The notes: a model not told the origin generated them from the sequence alone. Counted from the stretch's first letter, positions 15,043 to 23,727 are shown. The stretch: 32,477 bases of DNA from Candidatus Cloacimonadales bacterium (GCA_030656075.1 JAUSOT010000133.1:1-32477); one strand, 5' to 3'. Translations and numbers: made by a program.

Positions 15043-18000
15043 TTACTTTATCAGCAAGCACTTTTGTGAAGCAATATTCTTTCTATTCACAAACAAAGAA
15101 TAGTAGTAGATACCAGAGGAAACAGGTTTGCCTATTAAATCGTTTCCATCCCATATAACAATATTGGAATAAATACCCGGTTTTAATTCTTGAACGATCT
15201 GACCTTTAATATTAAAGATCTTTATAGTTACTTCTTGATCACAGAATTCCGAAGAAAATGCAATTGTGGTAGACGGATTAAAGGGATTGGGATAATTACC
15301 CAGAATATCATGATCTGGAGGAATCTTAATTTCATAATCTTTGATACCCGTGAAGTACCAACCAGCAGTATTTGGACCACCGTAAACACCCATATCATTA
15401 GTGATCGTACCAAGGGCAGGATAAAACGCTAATCCTGGATTCTGAAAATCTTCTGGATCATTATAAACTGGATCAGGATTGCCGGCATCGATACAGGGTG
15501 AAGAAGTGGTCAGCATCCAATCTGCATCCCAGACTTCGTTTGTTAGACCGATTGTTACAGTCGGTGCCTGGAATTCAGGATTCTCATCAATATTATTAGT
15601 AAACAGAGAATCAGGATAGTTAATTGAACCGTTTCCACTAAATGAATTGAAACCACTTTGGATATTACAATAATCAAAAATGGGAAGACATTCATCATCT
15701 GCGAGATATATTTGCCCTGTCGCATTTCCAGGTATAGAATGCCAAAAAACGGAATTCTTTATTGTTGGGTAAGATTCACATAAATAGATGGACGCACCAA
15801 GATTGTAATAAACAGCATCATTATTCCAAAATACACAATTGGTTATTTGTGGATTTAAATGATATGAATACAATCCACCACCATAATCACTCAGGTTATT
15901 CGCAAATATTGTATTTTTTATGGAATTTCTACTATATCTTAGATAAATTGCTCCCCAGTCTGATCGATTACTCAATATCTTACAATTATTGAATTCTGTT
16001 AGGCTATTATAACAGTAAACTGCTCCACCTTCGTCGGCAAGATTATCATAAAATGTGCAATTATCAATAACAGGAGATGTGGCATCTAAATAGATTGCAC
16101 CTCCTTGCTCAGCTTCATTACCAATAAAGCTGGAATTTGATATTTTTGCTTTAGAAAAATCATCAAAATATATAGCACCACCACGTGTAGGATTATTATT
16201 TGAATGAGAGAAAGCAACCGAATATTGAAAAGAGCAAAACTTAAAAATAGTACTATCAGCATCTTCTGGAGTGTAATCAAAAATGATGGATTTCCACCAA
16301 GTTGAATTATACGGGATAAAATAGATGGAGTCATTTTCAGTTCCTTCAGCTATAATATTTCCTCTAATATCAATTGTGCATGAAATGGGTAATAAGACTG
16401 TAACTCCCGGAGATATTGTTAAGGTAGCGTCTTCTTCAATGATAATTGAACTCATAACAGAAACCGTATCAACATCCCATAAGGTGTTTTCGGATATTGC
16501 TCCTGTATGTACAAATAGCGTGTGTATGAAATTCTCTTTTGTTAATGTCTGTGAATCAAATGAATTAGTAACAGTTAATGAAATGTCATACCAGCCGATT
16601 TCATTGTAAGTCCATTCTGGATTTTGTTCGTAAGAATCAATATTCCCGTCACCGTCCAAATCCCATTCCCAGGAATCGATTATTCCTTCAGTTAAATCTT
16701 CAAATGAAATTATTACAGGTATCCATCCAACATGCGGATCGGAATCAAATTCTAAAATAAAAGGAAGAATTTCAATACAATCTTCTAGTAGATAAGTATC
16801 GTTATTTGTTCCATCTGATACAGTCAATGAGACACTGTAAATTCCAATATCGTCATAAATCCAAGTTGGATTTTGATCATTAGAATCAATAACTCCATCG
16901 TTTTCAAAATCCCATTCCCAGGAAACGACATTTTCTATGCTTGCATCTGTAAATGAAACTGCTAATGGAACAACTCCATATGCAGTATTGAGTGTGAAGG
17001 AAGCTTCCGGCGGTAAAACTCTAATTAGATTATCTTTTATTATTGTTTCGCTATTAGTCCCATCCGATATTGTTAATGATACAGAATAATATCCGGTCTG
17101 ATAAAATGTCCATTCTGGATTTTGATCATAAGAATCGATGATACCGTCATTATTAAAATCCCATTCCCAAGTTGAAATATTCCCAAAGGAATGATCGGTG
17201 AAATCTGCGATAAAAGGTGAATATGAAAGGGTATCTGAACAGGTAAAATGTGGTATTATAGAAGGAAATGATATTGGATCGGTCACATAAACATCACAGC
17301 CAGAATTGGAGGAAATAAAATATAAATTATCATCATTTTCATTCTTTAAAATTGTAATCGGCAGGAAAGGAGCTTCTTCGGCAATCACATATTCACCGGA
17401 AATCAGATCACGGATTTCCAGATAATAAAGATCGGGATATTTACTACCAAAATACAGAACAAATTGATTACCTTGATTTGTGTTGATCGTTGATGAAAGC
17501 TCAGTTCCATATCCCAGATTTCTTAACTCACTGAAATCGGATTCCCAAAGTTGCGCATTAGAATTCTGATCATAATTTGCAAATACATAGCTATTTCCGT
17601 CGCTATCGATCCGGTAGAAATAAAATGGATAACCATAATTCCAAGGATCATTATATTGTTTCAGCAATCTGAATCCTCCAGGATAGTGATTGTAAATCGT
17701 ATTACTCATATAATCACCTGAGAAGTTACCGGATGCGCTAAATACTGTTTGTACGGGATTTGAATTGAAATAACTCAACTCTTTCACATAGTAAGCTCGG
17801 GAACCATCCCAGGCTTGACCCATTCCTACAGAGGAAGATGATGAATGATAACCTGAAGAATAGAAGGTCGAGTTATCAATAAATCTAACGCTTGTACCAT
17901 TATCATCAAACTCATTCATTAATGATAAACTATATCCATTGAAAAGAATTTGATAAAGCCTGCTTAGATAGCTCGAACCACTGTCGAATTCATCACCCCA

Positions 18001-18531
18001 GTGGTGGATTTTGGAAATTCCCAGAAACAGGTATGCTCCTGATCCCCAAAGCTTATCTTTTATCAGATGTGTAGAAAAATTATAACTTGAATATCCATAA
18101 TTTGTATATTGACCTATTAAAAATGATATTTCATCAACAATTGTATTCGGTTGCCAATCTATAACTTGCAGATTGCAATAACGTGAAACTTGGTTTCCTG
18201 CGATCTGAGTAAGATTAATATTTGCAACAAAATAAAGAGTATTGAAGAGCCTGACAAAATGAATTTTGTGGTATTGATAATTTTCTGTTATTGCGTAATC
18301 TCTTGAATCTAAAATTGTGCCGGATTGATTATATACAACAATGCGGAATATGTCGCTATTTGTATATGTGATTACAATTTCATCTGAACCATTATTATCC
18401 AGGTCAAATAGAAGAATTTGTTTAAGTTCATCCTGCGGATCGTATTTTGGGAGATCGAATTGATACTGAAATGAAACAGTACAAAATAACTGCCCTAGTA
18501 ACAACAAAAAAAATACAGCCAGAGCTTTCAT
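15043..18531 (-). CDS. Secreted PKD/parallel beta-helix protein with C-terminal sorting domain
   Basis: About 1162 residues, starting at the ATG at 18531. GGAGGCGAA precedes it and a clean signal peptide follows (MKALAVFFLLLLGQLFCTVS); an in-frame ATG at 18561 would spoil the signal. After an N-terminal beta-rich region (about 20-430) come three PKD-type domains (about 432-690), each with a W-E-W-D-F-x-N-D-G-x-I-D-S loop and Q-N-P-x-W. Next is a right-handed beta-helix (about 700-985) with repeating GGAIYLD and N-x-x-F-x-x-N units. The last 85 residues open with NYPNPFNPSTTI and end in an Ig-like sorting domain resembling type IX secretion tails. It is predicted to be exported and surface-attached or released, perhaps in adhesion or glycan binding. 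Confidence 0.9.
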   Translation of the reverse strand: MKALAVFFLLLLGQLFCTVSFQYQFDLPKYDPQDELKQILLFDLDNNGSDEIVITYTNSDIFRIVVYNQSGTILDSRDYAITENYQYHKIHFVRLFNTLYFVANINLTQIAGNQVSRYCNLQVIDWQPNTIVDEISFLIGQYTNYGYSSYNFSTHLIKDKLWGSGAYLFLGISKIHHWGDEFDSGSSYLSRLYQILFNGYSLSLMNEFDDNGTSVRFIDNSTFYSSGYHSSSSSVGMGQAWDGSRAYYVKELSYFNSNPVQTVFSASGNFSGDYMSNTIYNHYPGGFRLLKQYNDPWNYGYPFYFYRIDSDGNSYVFANYDQNSNAQLWESDFSELRNLGYGTELSSTINTNQGNQFVLYFGSKYPDLYYLEIRDLISGEYVIAEEAPFLPITILKNENDDNLYFISSNSGCDVYVTDPISFPSIIPHFTCSDTLSYSPFIADFTDHSFGNISTWEWDFNNDGIIDSYDQNPEWTFYQTGYYSVSLTISDGTNSETIIKDNLIRVLPPEASFTLNTAYGVVPLAVSFTDASIENVVSWEWDFENDGVIDSNDQNPTWIYDDIGIYSVSLTVSDGTNNDTYLLEDCIEILPFILEFDSDPHVGWIPVIISFEDLTEGIIDSWEWDLDGDGNIDSYEQNPEWTYNEIGWYDISLTVTNSFDSQTLTKENFIHTLFVHTGAISENTLWDVDTVSVMSSIIIEEDATLTISPGVTVLLPISCTIDIRGNIIAEGTENDSIYFIPYNSTWWKSIIFDYTPEDADSTIFKFCSFQYSVAFSHSNNNPTRGGAIYFDDFSKAKISNSSFIGNEAEQGGAIYLDATSPVIDNCTFYDNLADEGGAVYCYNSLTEFNNCKILSNRSDWGAIYLRYSRNSIKNTIFANNLSDYGGGLYSYHLNPQITNCVFWNNDAVYYNLGASIYLCESYPTIKNSVFWHSIPGNATGQIYLADDECLPIFDYCNIQSGFNSFSGNGSINYPDSLFTNNIDENPEFQAPTVTIGLTNEVWDADWMLTTSSPCIDAGNPDPVYNDPEDFQNPGLAFYPALGTITNDMGVYGGPNTAGWYFTGIKDYEIKIPPDHDILGNYPNPFNPSTTIAFSSEFCDQEVTIKIFNIKGQIVQELKPGIYSNIVIWDGNDLIGKPVSSGIYYYSLFVNRKNIASQKCLLIK

Positions 18532-18554
18532 TTCGCCTCCTTTGTATAAAGCCA

Positions 18555-18583
18555 AATACATGAACTTAATTAAAATACGTCAA
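18555..18583 (-). promoter_or_regulatory. Candidate sigma-70-type promoter for the PKD protein gene
   Basis: On the minus strand TTGACG (18578-18583) and TGTATT (18555-18560) are separated by 17 bp, about 24 bp before the ATG. The -10 match is only 4 of 6. Confidence 0.35.
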
Positions 18584-18654
18584 ATAGTTTTTTTGAAAGA
18601 GATTTCATAATTCAATTATCCATCTACATCTTTTTTCTTTACACATTATCTTGG

Positions 18655-18682
18655 TTGACAATTTCATGCCCGCCAATAAATT
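18655..18682 (+). promoter_or_regulatory. Candidate sigma-70-type promoter for the mntA-hepT-alaS unit
   Basis: TTGACA (18655-18660), a 16-bp spacer and TAAATT (18677-18682) lie 40 bp before the mntA start. The upstream context TTTACACA ... CTTGGTTGACAA closely resembles that before the sigma-54 activator gene (23709-23734). Confidence 0.4.
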
Positions 18683-18722
18683 AAATGATTGAAATAAATT
18701 GATTTGAGGATAAATAAGTGGA

Positions 18723-19004
18723 ATGATGAAGAAAAATGAAATAATAGCATTACTGGATATGAATAAGAAGGAAATTCAGGATCGATTTCATGTTACCAAA
18801 ATAGGGTTATTTGGATCTTATGCTAACGACATGGAAAACGATGGAAGTGATATCGATATAATTGTGGATGGGAAAAAGATATTAGACGAGGAATTGAGAA
18901 TATTTTTAGAAAGTAAATTTCATAAAAAGGTAGATATCGTGAAAAGAGAAACCCTCTATCATTTTATGAAATTTTTAATTGATGAAGAAGCAATTTATGT
19001 ATAA
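18723..19004 (+). CDS. mntA: MntA-type nucleotidyltransferase antitoxin
   Basis: A 93-residue minimal nucleotidyltransferase with a textbook GSX10DXD motif: G31-S32, ten residues, then D43-I-D45 (LFGSYANDMENDGSDIDIIV). The upstream IQDRFHVTKIGLFGS helix-strand is also typical. In characterised MntA/HepT pairs this enzyme AMPylates a tyrosine of the HEPN toxin and silences it. The partner here has that tyrosine, so the mechanism can be expected. The gene overlaps hepT by 8 bp (ATGTATAA). GAGGAT lies about 12 nt before the first of two adjacent ATG codons; the start may be 18723 or 18726. Confidence 0.9.
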   Translation: MMKKNEIIALLDMNKKEIQDRFHVTKIGLFGSYANDMENDGSDIDIIVDGKKILDEELRIFLESKFHKKVDIVKRETLYHFMKFLIDEEAIYV

Positions 19005-19449
19005 AAAAGATACTGGTTTCCTGTTGGCAATTTTAAAAATGTGTGATGATATAGAAAGTTATAAAATTGAATATAAAGATTTGAATAAATTACTTAAAAC
19101 ACGAATCGGACAAAATGCCTGTTTAATGAATATCTCGCAAATCGGAGAATATTCCGGTAAATTAAGCCAAGAATTTACAGACGAATTTTGTGATGTTGAA
19201 TGGAAAAAAATCAAGTTTCTGAGAAATATAATAATACATGACTACCTGGGTGTTGATCTTGAGAAAATCAAAATGATCATAAAAACTAACGTTCCTGAAT
19301 TAGTGAATGATATTATGGTCATACTGAAAAAATTATTAATTTCCGGAAGAATAAACGAACAATTACTTTCAGCCAGTTCGAAAGATTTTAAGACAATTTC
19401 ATTTATTAAATTTGGAATTACTTTAAGAGGAAACAATGATCAGCAGTAA
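18997..19449 (+). CDS. hepT: HepT-like HEPN ribonuclease toxin (DUF86)
   Basis: About 150 residues of the HepT/DUF86 family. The signature is FLRNIIIHDYLGVD: R76-x4-H81-x-Y83, which is the HEPN RNase motif RX4H plus the Tyr AMPylated by MntA. Other matches are the N-terminal FLLAILKMCDDIE and the NACLMNISQIGEYSGKLS helix. The start at 18997 is chosen because it forms the ATGTATAA overlap with mntA; 18979 is an in-frame alternative. The C-terminal tail of about 25 residues after KKLLISG is longer than usual, and the stop overlaps the alaS start by 14 bp. Toxin expression is thus physically tied to an essential tRNA synthetase gene. Confidence 0.88.
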   Translation: MYKKDTGFLLAILKMCDDIESYKIEYKDLNKLLKTRIGQNACLMNISQIGEYSGKLSQEFTDEFCDVEWKKIKFLRNIIIHDYLGVDLEKIKMIIKTNVPELVNDIMVILKKLLISGRINEQLLSASSKDFKTISFIKFGITLRGNNDQQ

Positions 19450-22204
19450 AGAAATCAGAAAGCAGTTTATAGAATTTTTTGAAAGCAAGCAGCACAAAGC
19501 TGTTCCGTCCGCTCCAGTCATACCGATCGATGATCCGACCTTGCTGTTTACGAATGCCGGTATGAACCAGTTCAAAAATATTTTTCTGGGGCAGGTGGAG
19601 CCAAAATATCCAAGGATTGTGAACACTCAAAAATGCATTCGGGCTGGCGGCAAACATAACGATCTGGACGAAGTGGGCAGAGACGGCTATCATCACACTT
19701 TCTTTGAAATGCTGGGCAATTGGAGTTTTGGAGATTACTACAAAAAAGAAGCTATCAGCTGGGCTTGGGAATTGCTGACAGGAGTTTGGAAATTTCCGAA
19801 AGAGTTGCTTTATGCAACCGTTCACACATCCGATCAAGAAGCTTATGATTTTTGGAAATCGGAAACCGATATCGATCCGGAACATATTGAATATCACGAC
19901 GATAAAGATAATTTCTGGGAAATGGGAAATACCGGACCTTGCGGTCCTTGCTCGGAAATTCACATCGATCGCGGCAGCGAATTCTGCAATTTGCAGCACG
20001 ACCCGAATCATGTTTGCAAAGTGAACGGCGATTGTCATCGCTACATCGAACTCTGGAATCTGGTTTTCATTCAGTTCAATCGGGATGAGAACGGGGAATT
20101 GCACCATCTTAAAAATAAACACGTCGATACCGGCGCCGGTTTTGAACGCATCTGCCAGATTCTGCAAAATAAAAAATCCAACTACGATACCGATCTTTTT
20201 GTTCCGATCATTGAAGAAATTGCACGTATTTCCGGAGTGAAATATTCTAAAGATGAACGCGGCACTTCCCATCGCGTCATCGCCGATCATGTTCGCGCTC
20301 TCAGTTTTGCCCTGGCTGATGGCGGCTTGCCTTCCAACGAAGGACGCGGTTATGTGCTACGCCGTATTTTGCGCCGGGCGGCCCGGCATGGTCATTTACT
20401 GGGTTTGAAAGAACCATTTCTGCATGAACTGGTAGATACTGTTATCAAGGTGATGGGAGATCACTTCCATGAATTGAAGGAAAAGCGTACTCACATCAAA
20501 ATGATCATCAAAGCTGAAGAAAAAAGATTTAATGAAACTTTGGATAATGGACTGGCACGATATACGGAGGTTTTAACAGCATCTTCTCAGAAAGCTATTC
20601 GAGTTATTAATTTATTACCAGTAGATATGAGAGAAAAAGATAAAATTTCTGACGAATTAAAAAATCTTAATTTCAAAGAATTATCTAAAATAACGACTAA
20701 TCTACTTACGAAAGGAAAAATTAATCAAACAACTATCAATGATATTACTTCAATTTCAGGATCAGACGCTTTCCAACTTTACGACACTTACGGCTTTCCA
20801 CTCGATTTGACCAAAATCATGGCGGAAGAAAAAGGCTTGAGCGTGGATGAAGCAGGCTTCCAAAAAGAAATGGAAAAACAGAAAACCAGAGCCAGGGAAG
20901 CTAATAAATTCGATATGGGAACCAGTCAAATGGAGAAACTGGGACTGAGTTCATCCGTTGTAACCAGGTTCTCCGGTTATGATAAAAACTATCTTCATAC
21001 CCGCATGATCAAGCATTTCGTCGATGATGAGCAGGGTGTTATCATCGTGCTGGAGGAAACGCCATTTTACGCTGAATCGGGCGGGCAGGTGTCGGATACT
21101 GGTGAGATTTATAATGAAAATTTCAGAGCAAAAATACATGAAGTTCAAAAAGAAAATGAAGTGTTCTTCCATTTTGGCAAGCTGCTTTCCGGAGAAATAA
21201 TATCGGATGAAGTTACGGCAAAGATCGATCCAGAAAGACGCAAAAACATTGCCCGTAATCATACCGCAACTCACCTTCTGCATAAAGCTTTGCGCGATAT
21301 TCTGGGGGATCATGTTCAGCAAAAAGGTTCCCTGGTTCATCCCGATCATCTGCGTTTCGATTTCACCCATTTTCAGCAGGTGAGCAACCTTGAACTGGAT
21401 ATGGTGGAACGTGCCGTGAATGAAAAAATCAGGGATTGCCTCAATTTGAACATCCAAATTCAACGAATCGAAGAAACCAGAAAATCGGGCGCAATGGCTT
21501 TGTTCGGTGAAAAATACGACGAAAATGTGCGGGTTGTTTCTATCGGCGATTATTCCAAAGAATTGTGTGGCGGAACGCATCTCAACTTCACCGGTGAGAT
21601 TGGATTTTTCAAAATAACCTCCGAATCTTCCATTGCAGCCGGAATCCGCCGGATTGAAGCTATCACCGGCATTCAGGCTGAGAAATACGTGAAAGTTCTG
21701 GAAGATGAAATCGATCAAATTGGCCGGCATTTAAATGCTCCGTCGGCTACCGTGCTGGAAAAGATCGAGAAAATGATCTCGGAAAATAAGAAGCTGCATG
21801 TTCAACTTAAAGCCGTTCGCGTCAAATCGGCCGGCAGCGCTTTGGATCAGATGATCGAAAGAGCAGCAGAAGTGAATGGCATTAAAGTTGTCGTTGCCAG
21901 AGTTAACGTTCCCAATCCTGGTATAATGCGGCAATTGGGCGATCAACTAAAGGATAAATTAAAATCCGGCATTGGCGTGCTTTTCGCCGAAATCGATGGG
22001 AAAGTATCTATTTTAACGATAGTAACCAAAGACTTAATCAATAAGTATCATGCTGGAAAAATTACTGGAAAAGTTGCAGAACTGGTTGGCGGCAAAGGCG
22101 GTGGCAGACCGGATATGGCAATGGCCGGCGGAAAAGATGTGGCAAAAATCCCGGAAGCAATGAAGCAGGTTGCAGAGATTGTTAAAGAATTGAAGCAGGA
22201 TTAA
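19436..22204 (+). CDS. alaS: Alanyl-tRNA synthetase with an unusual insertion
   Basis: A 922-residue class II synthetase charging tRNA-Ala. The catalytic core begins RKQFIEFFESKQHKAVPSAP and contains FTNAGMNQFK and GRDGYHHTFFEMLGNWSFGD. The editing domain has H609-x3-H613 (NHTATH) and C711-x3-H715 (CGGTH), which clear mischarged Ser and Gly. The C-terminal DHHA1-like domain ends with GGKGGGRPDMAMAGG. AAGAGG stands before the ATG. The usual length is about 875. The excess lies at residues 380-440, between F-N-E-T-L-D-N-G-L and S-G-S-D-A-F-Q-L-Y-D-T-Y-G-F-P, where most homologues have a short linker. That stretch is much more AT-rich than its surroundings. Reading frame and all catalytic motifs are intact, so the enzyme should work. 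Confidence 0.97.
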   Translation: MISSKEIRKQFIEFFESKQHKAVPSAPVIPIDDPTLLFTNAGMNQFKNIFLGQVEPKYPRIVNTQKCIRAGGKHNDLDEVGRDGYHHTFFEMLGNWSFGDYYKKEAISWAWELLTGVWKFPKELLYATVHTSDQEAYDFWKSETDIDPEHIEYHDDKDNFWEMGNTGPCGPCSEIHIDRGSEFCNLQHDPNHVCKVNGDCHRYIELWNLVFIQFNRDENGELHHLKNKHVDTGAGFERICQILQNKKSNYDTDLFVPIIEEIARISGVKYSKDERGTSHRVIADHVRALSFALADGGLPSNEGRGYVLRRILRRAARHGHLLGLKEPFLHELVDTVIKVMGDHFHELKEKRTHIKMIIKAEEKRFNETLDNGLARYTEVLTASSQKAIRVINLLPVDMREKDKISDELKNLNFKELSKITTNLLTKGKINQTTINDITSISGSDAFQLYDTYGFPLDLTKIMAEEKGLSVDEAGFQKEMEKQKTRAREANKFDMGTSQMEKLGLSSSVVTRFSGYDKNYLHTRMIKHFVDDEQGVIIVLEETPFYAESGGQVSDTGEIYNENFRAKIHEVQKENEVFFHFGKLLSGEIISDEVTAKIDPERRKNIARNHTATHLLHKALRDILGDHVQQKGSLVHPDHLRFDFTHFQQVSNLELDMVERAVNEKIRDCLNLNIQIQRIEETRKSGAMALFGEKYDENVRVVSIGDYSKELCGGTHLNFTGEIGFFKITSESSIAAGIRRIEAITGIQAEKYVKVLEDEIDQIGRHLNAPSATVLEKIEKMISENKKLHVQLKAVRVKSAGSALDQMIERAAEVNGIKVVVARVNVPNPGIMRQLGDQLKDKLKSGIGVLFAEIDGKVSILTIVTKDLINKYHAGKITGKVAELVGGKGGGRPDMAMAGGKDVAKIPEAMKQVAEIVKELKQD
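20571..20760 (+). other. AT-rich in-frame insertion within alaS
   Basis: By hand count, 47 of 190 bases here are G or C (25 percent); a 60-base sample upstream (20281-20340) is about 58 percent. It encodes a polar, helix-prone segment of about 60 residues (IRVINLLPVDMREKDKISDE onward, ending about INQTTINDITSI). I recognise no family. It interrupts no motif. Confidence 0.7.
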
Positions 22205-22232
22205 CAGGATTAAAAAAGATTTTCAGGATGAG
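22192..22232 (+). repeat. Left inverted-repeat arm
   Basis: Units CAGGATT/CAGGATG recur within 41 bp. The stop codon of alaS (22202-22204) lies inside. The terminal AGGATGAG is 5 nt before the GxxExxY start codon and may act as its ribosome binding site. Confidence 0.75.
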
Positions 22233-22237
22233 ACTGA

Positions 22238-22603
22238 ATGTTCGAAGATGACAAATTGACTTATAAAATCATTGGTTGTGCCATGAAAGTTCACAACGCT
22301 TTGGGTTGCGGTTTTCAAGAGGTTATTTATCAAAGATGTCTGGCAAAAGAGTTCGAAAATGCAGGATTATCTTATGAACGAGAAAAAGAGATGGAAATTT
22401 ATTACAATAATGAAATGGTAGGTACACGAAGAATAGATTTTTTTGTAGAAGACAAAGTTATTGTCGAATTAAAAGCATTAGCAAAGCTGGATGATGTACA
22501 CTTAGTTCAAGGGAAGAATTATCTAAAAGTCTTTAACCTTGAAGTTGGCTTACTAATAAATTTTGGTTCAACGAGTTTAGAGACAAAACGTCTGTTCAAA
22601 TGA
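22238..22603 (+). CDS. GxxExxY family protein
   Basis: A 121-residue protein of the GxxExxY family, named for G25-x2-E28-x2-Y31 (ALGCGFQEVIYQRCL). A PD-(D/E)xK-like site is visible as D67 in RRIDFF and E77-L-K79 in VIVELKAL, so a nuclease-like fold (PDDEXK_3) is likely. No activity is proven for the family that I know of. The gene sits alone inside a pair of 40-bp inverted repeats between alaS and a GT9 glycosyltransferase. It could be a guest gene carried by the repeat unit. The reading frame is intact. Confidence 0.9.
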   Translation: MFEDDKLTYKIIGCAMKVHNALGCGFQEVIYQRCLAKEFENAGLSYEREKEMEIYYNNEMVGTRRIDFFVEDKVIVELKALAKLDDVHLVQGKNYLKVFNLEVGLLINFGSTSLETKRLFK

Positions 22604-22618
22604 AAACAAAATCCTTCT

Positions 22619-22658
22619 CTCATCCTGCAAATCCTACAAATCCTGACAATCCTGCTTC
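22619..22658 (-). repeat. Right inverted-repeat arm
   Basis: Forty bp with ATCCTG repeated four times; reverse complement of the left arm at most positions. It ends 6 bp before the ATG of the GT9 gene. Confidence 0.75.
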
Positions 22659-22664
22659 CGACAA

Positions 22665-23651
22665 ATGAAAATTCTCCTCATCCGGCTCAGTTCTCTCGGT
22701 GATATCGTTCTCACTCAATCAGTTGCAGCAGCTTTGCGGAAGAAGTATCCGAATGCGGAAATCCATTTCATCACCAAGAAAGCTTTTGTACCGATCGTCG
22801 AAGCTTTTGGATGCATTGATCAAATCCATGTCTGGGGAGAATACAAATCATTTTCCAAACTGAGAAAACTGGCAAAAAACAGATTTGATCTGGTGATCGA
22901 CCTGCATAATAAATTCAATACATTTCTTATCAAAAAGATCGTAAATGGCAAAAATACGGCAACTTATAACAAACATCATCATTTACGCTGGAAAATCGTG
23001 CAGCACCAAACCAACCAATCAATTTCTTCGACAGTTGAACTGTATTTTTCAGCTCTGAAAAAAGCTGGAATTGAAGCGGAAATTTCAAATCCTGAACTTT
23101 ACCCCAAAAATGAATTGAACGAAAAGTTGGCGGATTTATTTGAAACAAATAAACACAACGTTGCTATCTTTCCGGGAGCGCTGCATAAAACCAAACAATA
23201 TCCAACAGAGCAACTGGCAGAAATGATCAATTCGTTGGATGAGAAATTTAACATTTTCCTGCTGGGTTCTGCAGCGGAGAAAAATCTGATCTCTGATCTC
23301 CGGAAACTGCTGAATCGTCCAATCATCAATTTTGTAGGAAAATTGAATATTGCCGAACTGATCAGTTTTATGCAAAAAGCTGATGCAGTCATTTCCAACG
23401 ACAGCGGACCGATGCACATTGCTGCTGCTCTGCAAAAACCTCAAATCGCCATTTTCGGTGCTACAAATCCCCGTTTGGGATTCGCTCCACTCAATAAGAA
23501 AGCTATTGTCCTGATAGCAGATCTGGCTTGTCAACCCTGCTCTCTGCATGGCGGAAAAAATTGTCCGTTGACTCATTTCAATTGCATGCAGAGCATTTCA
23601 CCGCAAAAGATTAAAACCGAACTTCTAAGGATTCTTTCAGAAAAAAAATGA
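22665..23651 (+). CDS. Glycosyltransferase family 9 (heptosyltransferase-like)
   Basis: A 328-residue GT9/GT-B enzyme, the family of LPS heptosyltransferases, expected to add heptose or a related sugar to lipid A core or another surface glycan at the inner membrane. It opens with MKILLIRLSSLGDIVLTQSV, the family hallmark for acceptor binding. It has VAIFPGALHKTKQYP mid-protein and the donor-binding ISNDSGPMHIAAAL, with D246, in the C-terminal Rossmann domain. A Cys-containing tail, CQPCSLHGGKNCP, resembles the end of WaaF/WaaC-like proteins. It follows the GxxExxY unit. No other LPS genes are nearby, so the exact sugar is unknown. Confidence 0.9.
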   Translation: MKILLIRLSSLGDIVLTQSVAAALRKKYPNAEIHFITKKAFVPIVEAFGCIDQIHVWGEYKSFSKLRKLAKNRFDLVIDLHNKFNTFLIKKIVNGKNTATYNKHHHLRWKIVQHQTNQSISSTVELYFSALKKAGIEAEISNPELYPKNELNEKLADLFETNKHNVAIFPGALHKTKQYPTEQLAEMINSLDEKFNIFLLGSAAEKNLISDLRKLLNRPIINFVGKLNIAELISFMQKADAVISNDSGPMHIAAALQKPQIAIFGATNPRLGFAPLNKKAIVLIADLACQPCSLHGGKNCPLTHFNCMQSISPQKIKTELLRILSEKK

Positions 23652-23727
23652 ATTTCAACTTCTTTGCACCACAAACTAATCTATAAACAATCAACTGTCA
23701 CTTTTTTTTACACACAGAAAAACTTAG

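Larger units (their letters stand above)
22192..22658. mobile_element. GxxExxY gene unit framed by 40-bp imperfect inverted repeats (candidate mobile unit)
   Basis: Left arm 22192-22232 and right arm 22619-22658 are inverted copies. Both outer ends read GAAGCAGGATT and both inner ends read CAGGATGAG, with about 33 of 41 positions alike. Each arm is itself built of repeated CAGGATT units. The arms enclose a single gene and fill the whole gap between alaS and the GT9 gene. The left arm supplies the last alaS codons and stop. No transposase is encoded, so any movement would need help in trans or recombination. Confidence 0.45.

Noticed and set aside
19418-20290. Minus-strand open frame of 290 codons
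   Set aside because: Antisense to the conserved alaS catalytic core. The Phe/Ile-rich product is typical of a mirrored frame.
20571-20760. Intein in AlaRS
   Set aside because: About 60 residues is far too short, and there is no Cys/Ser start or His-Asn end.
20951-21730. Minus-strand open frame of 259 codons
   Set aside because: Antisense to the alaS editing domain; no recognisable protein features.
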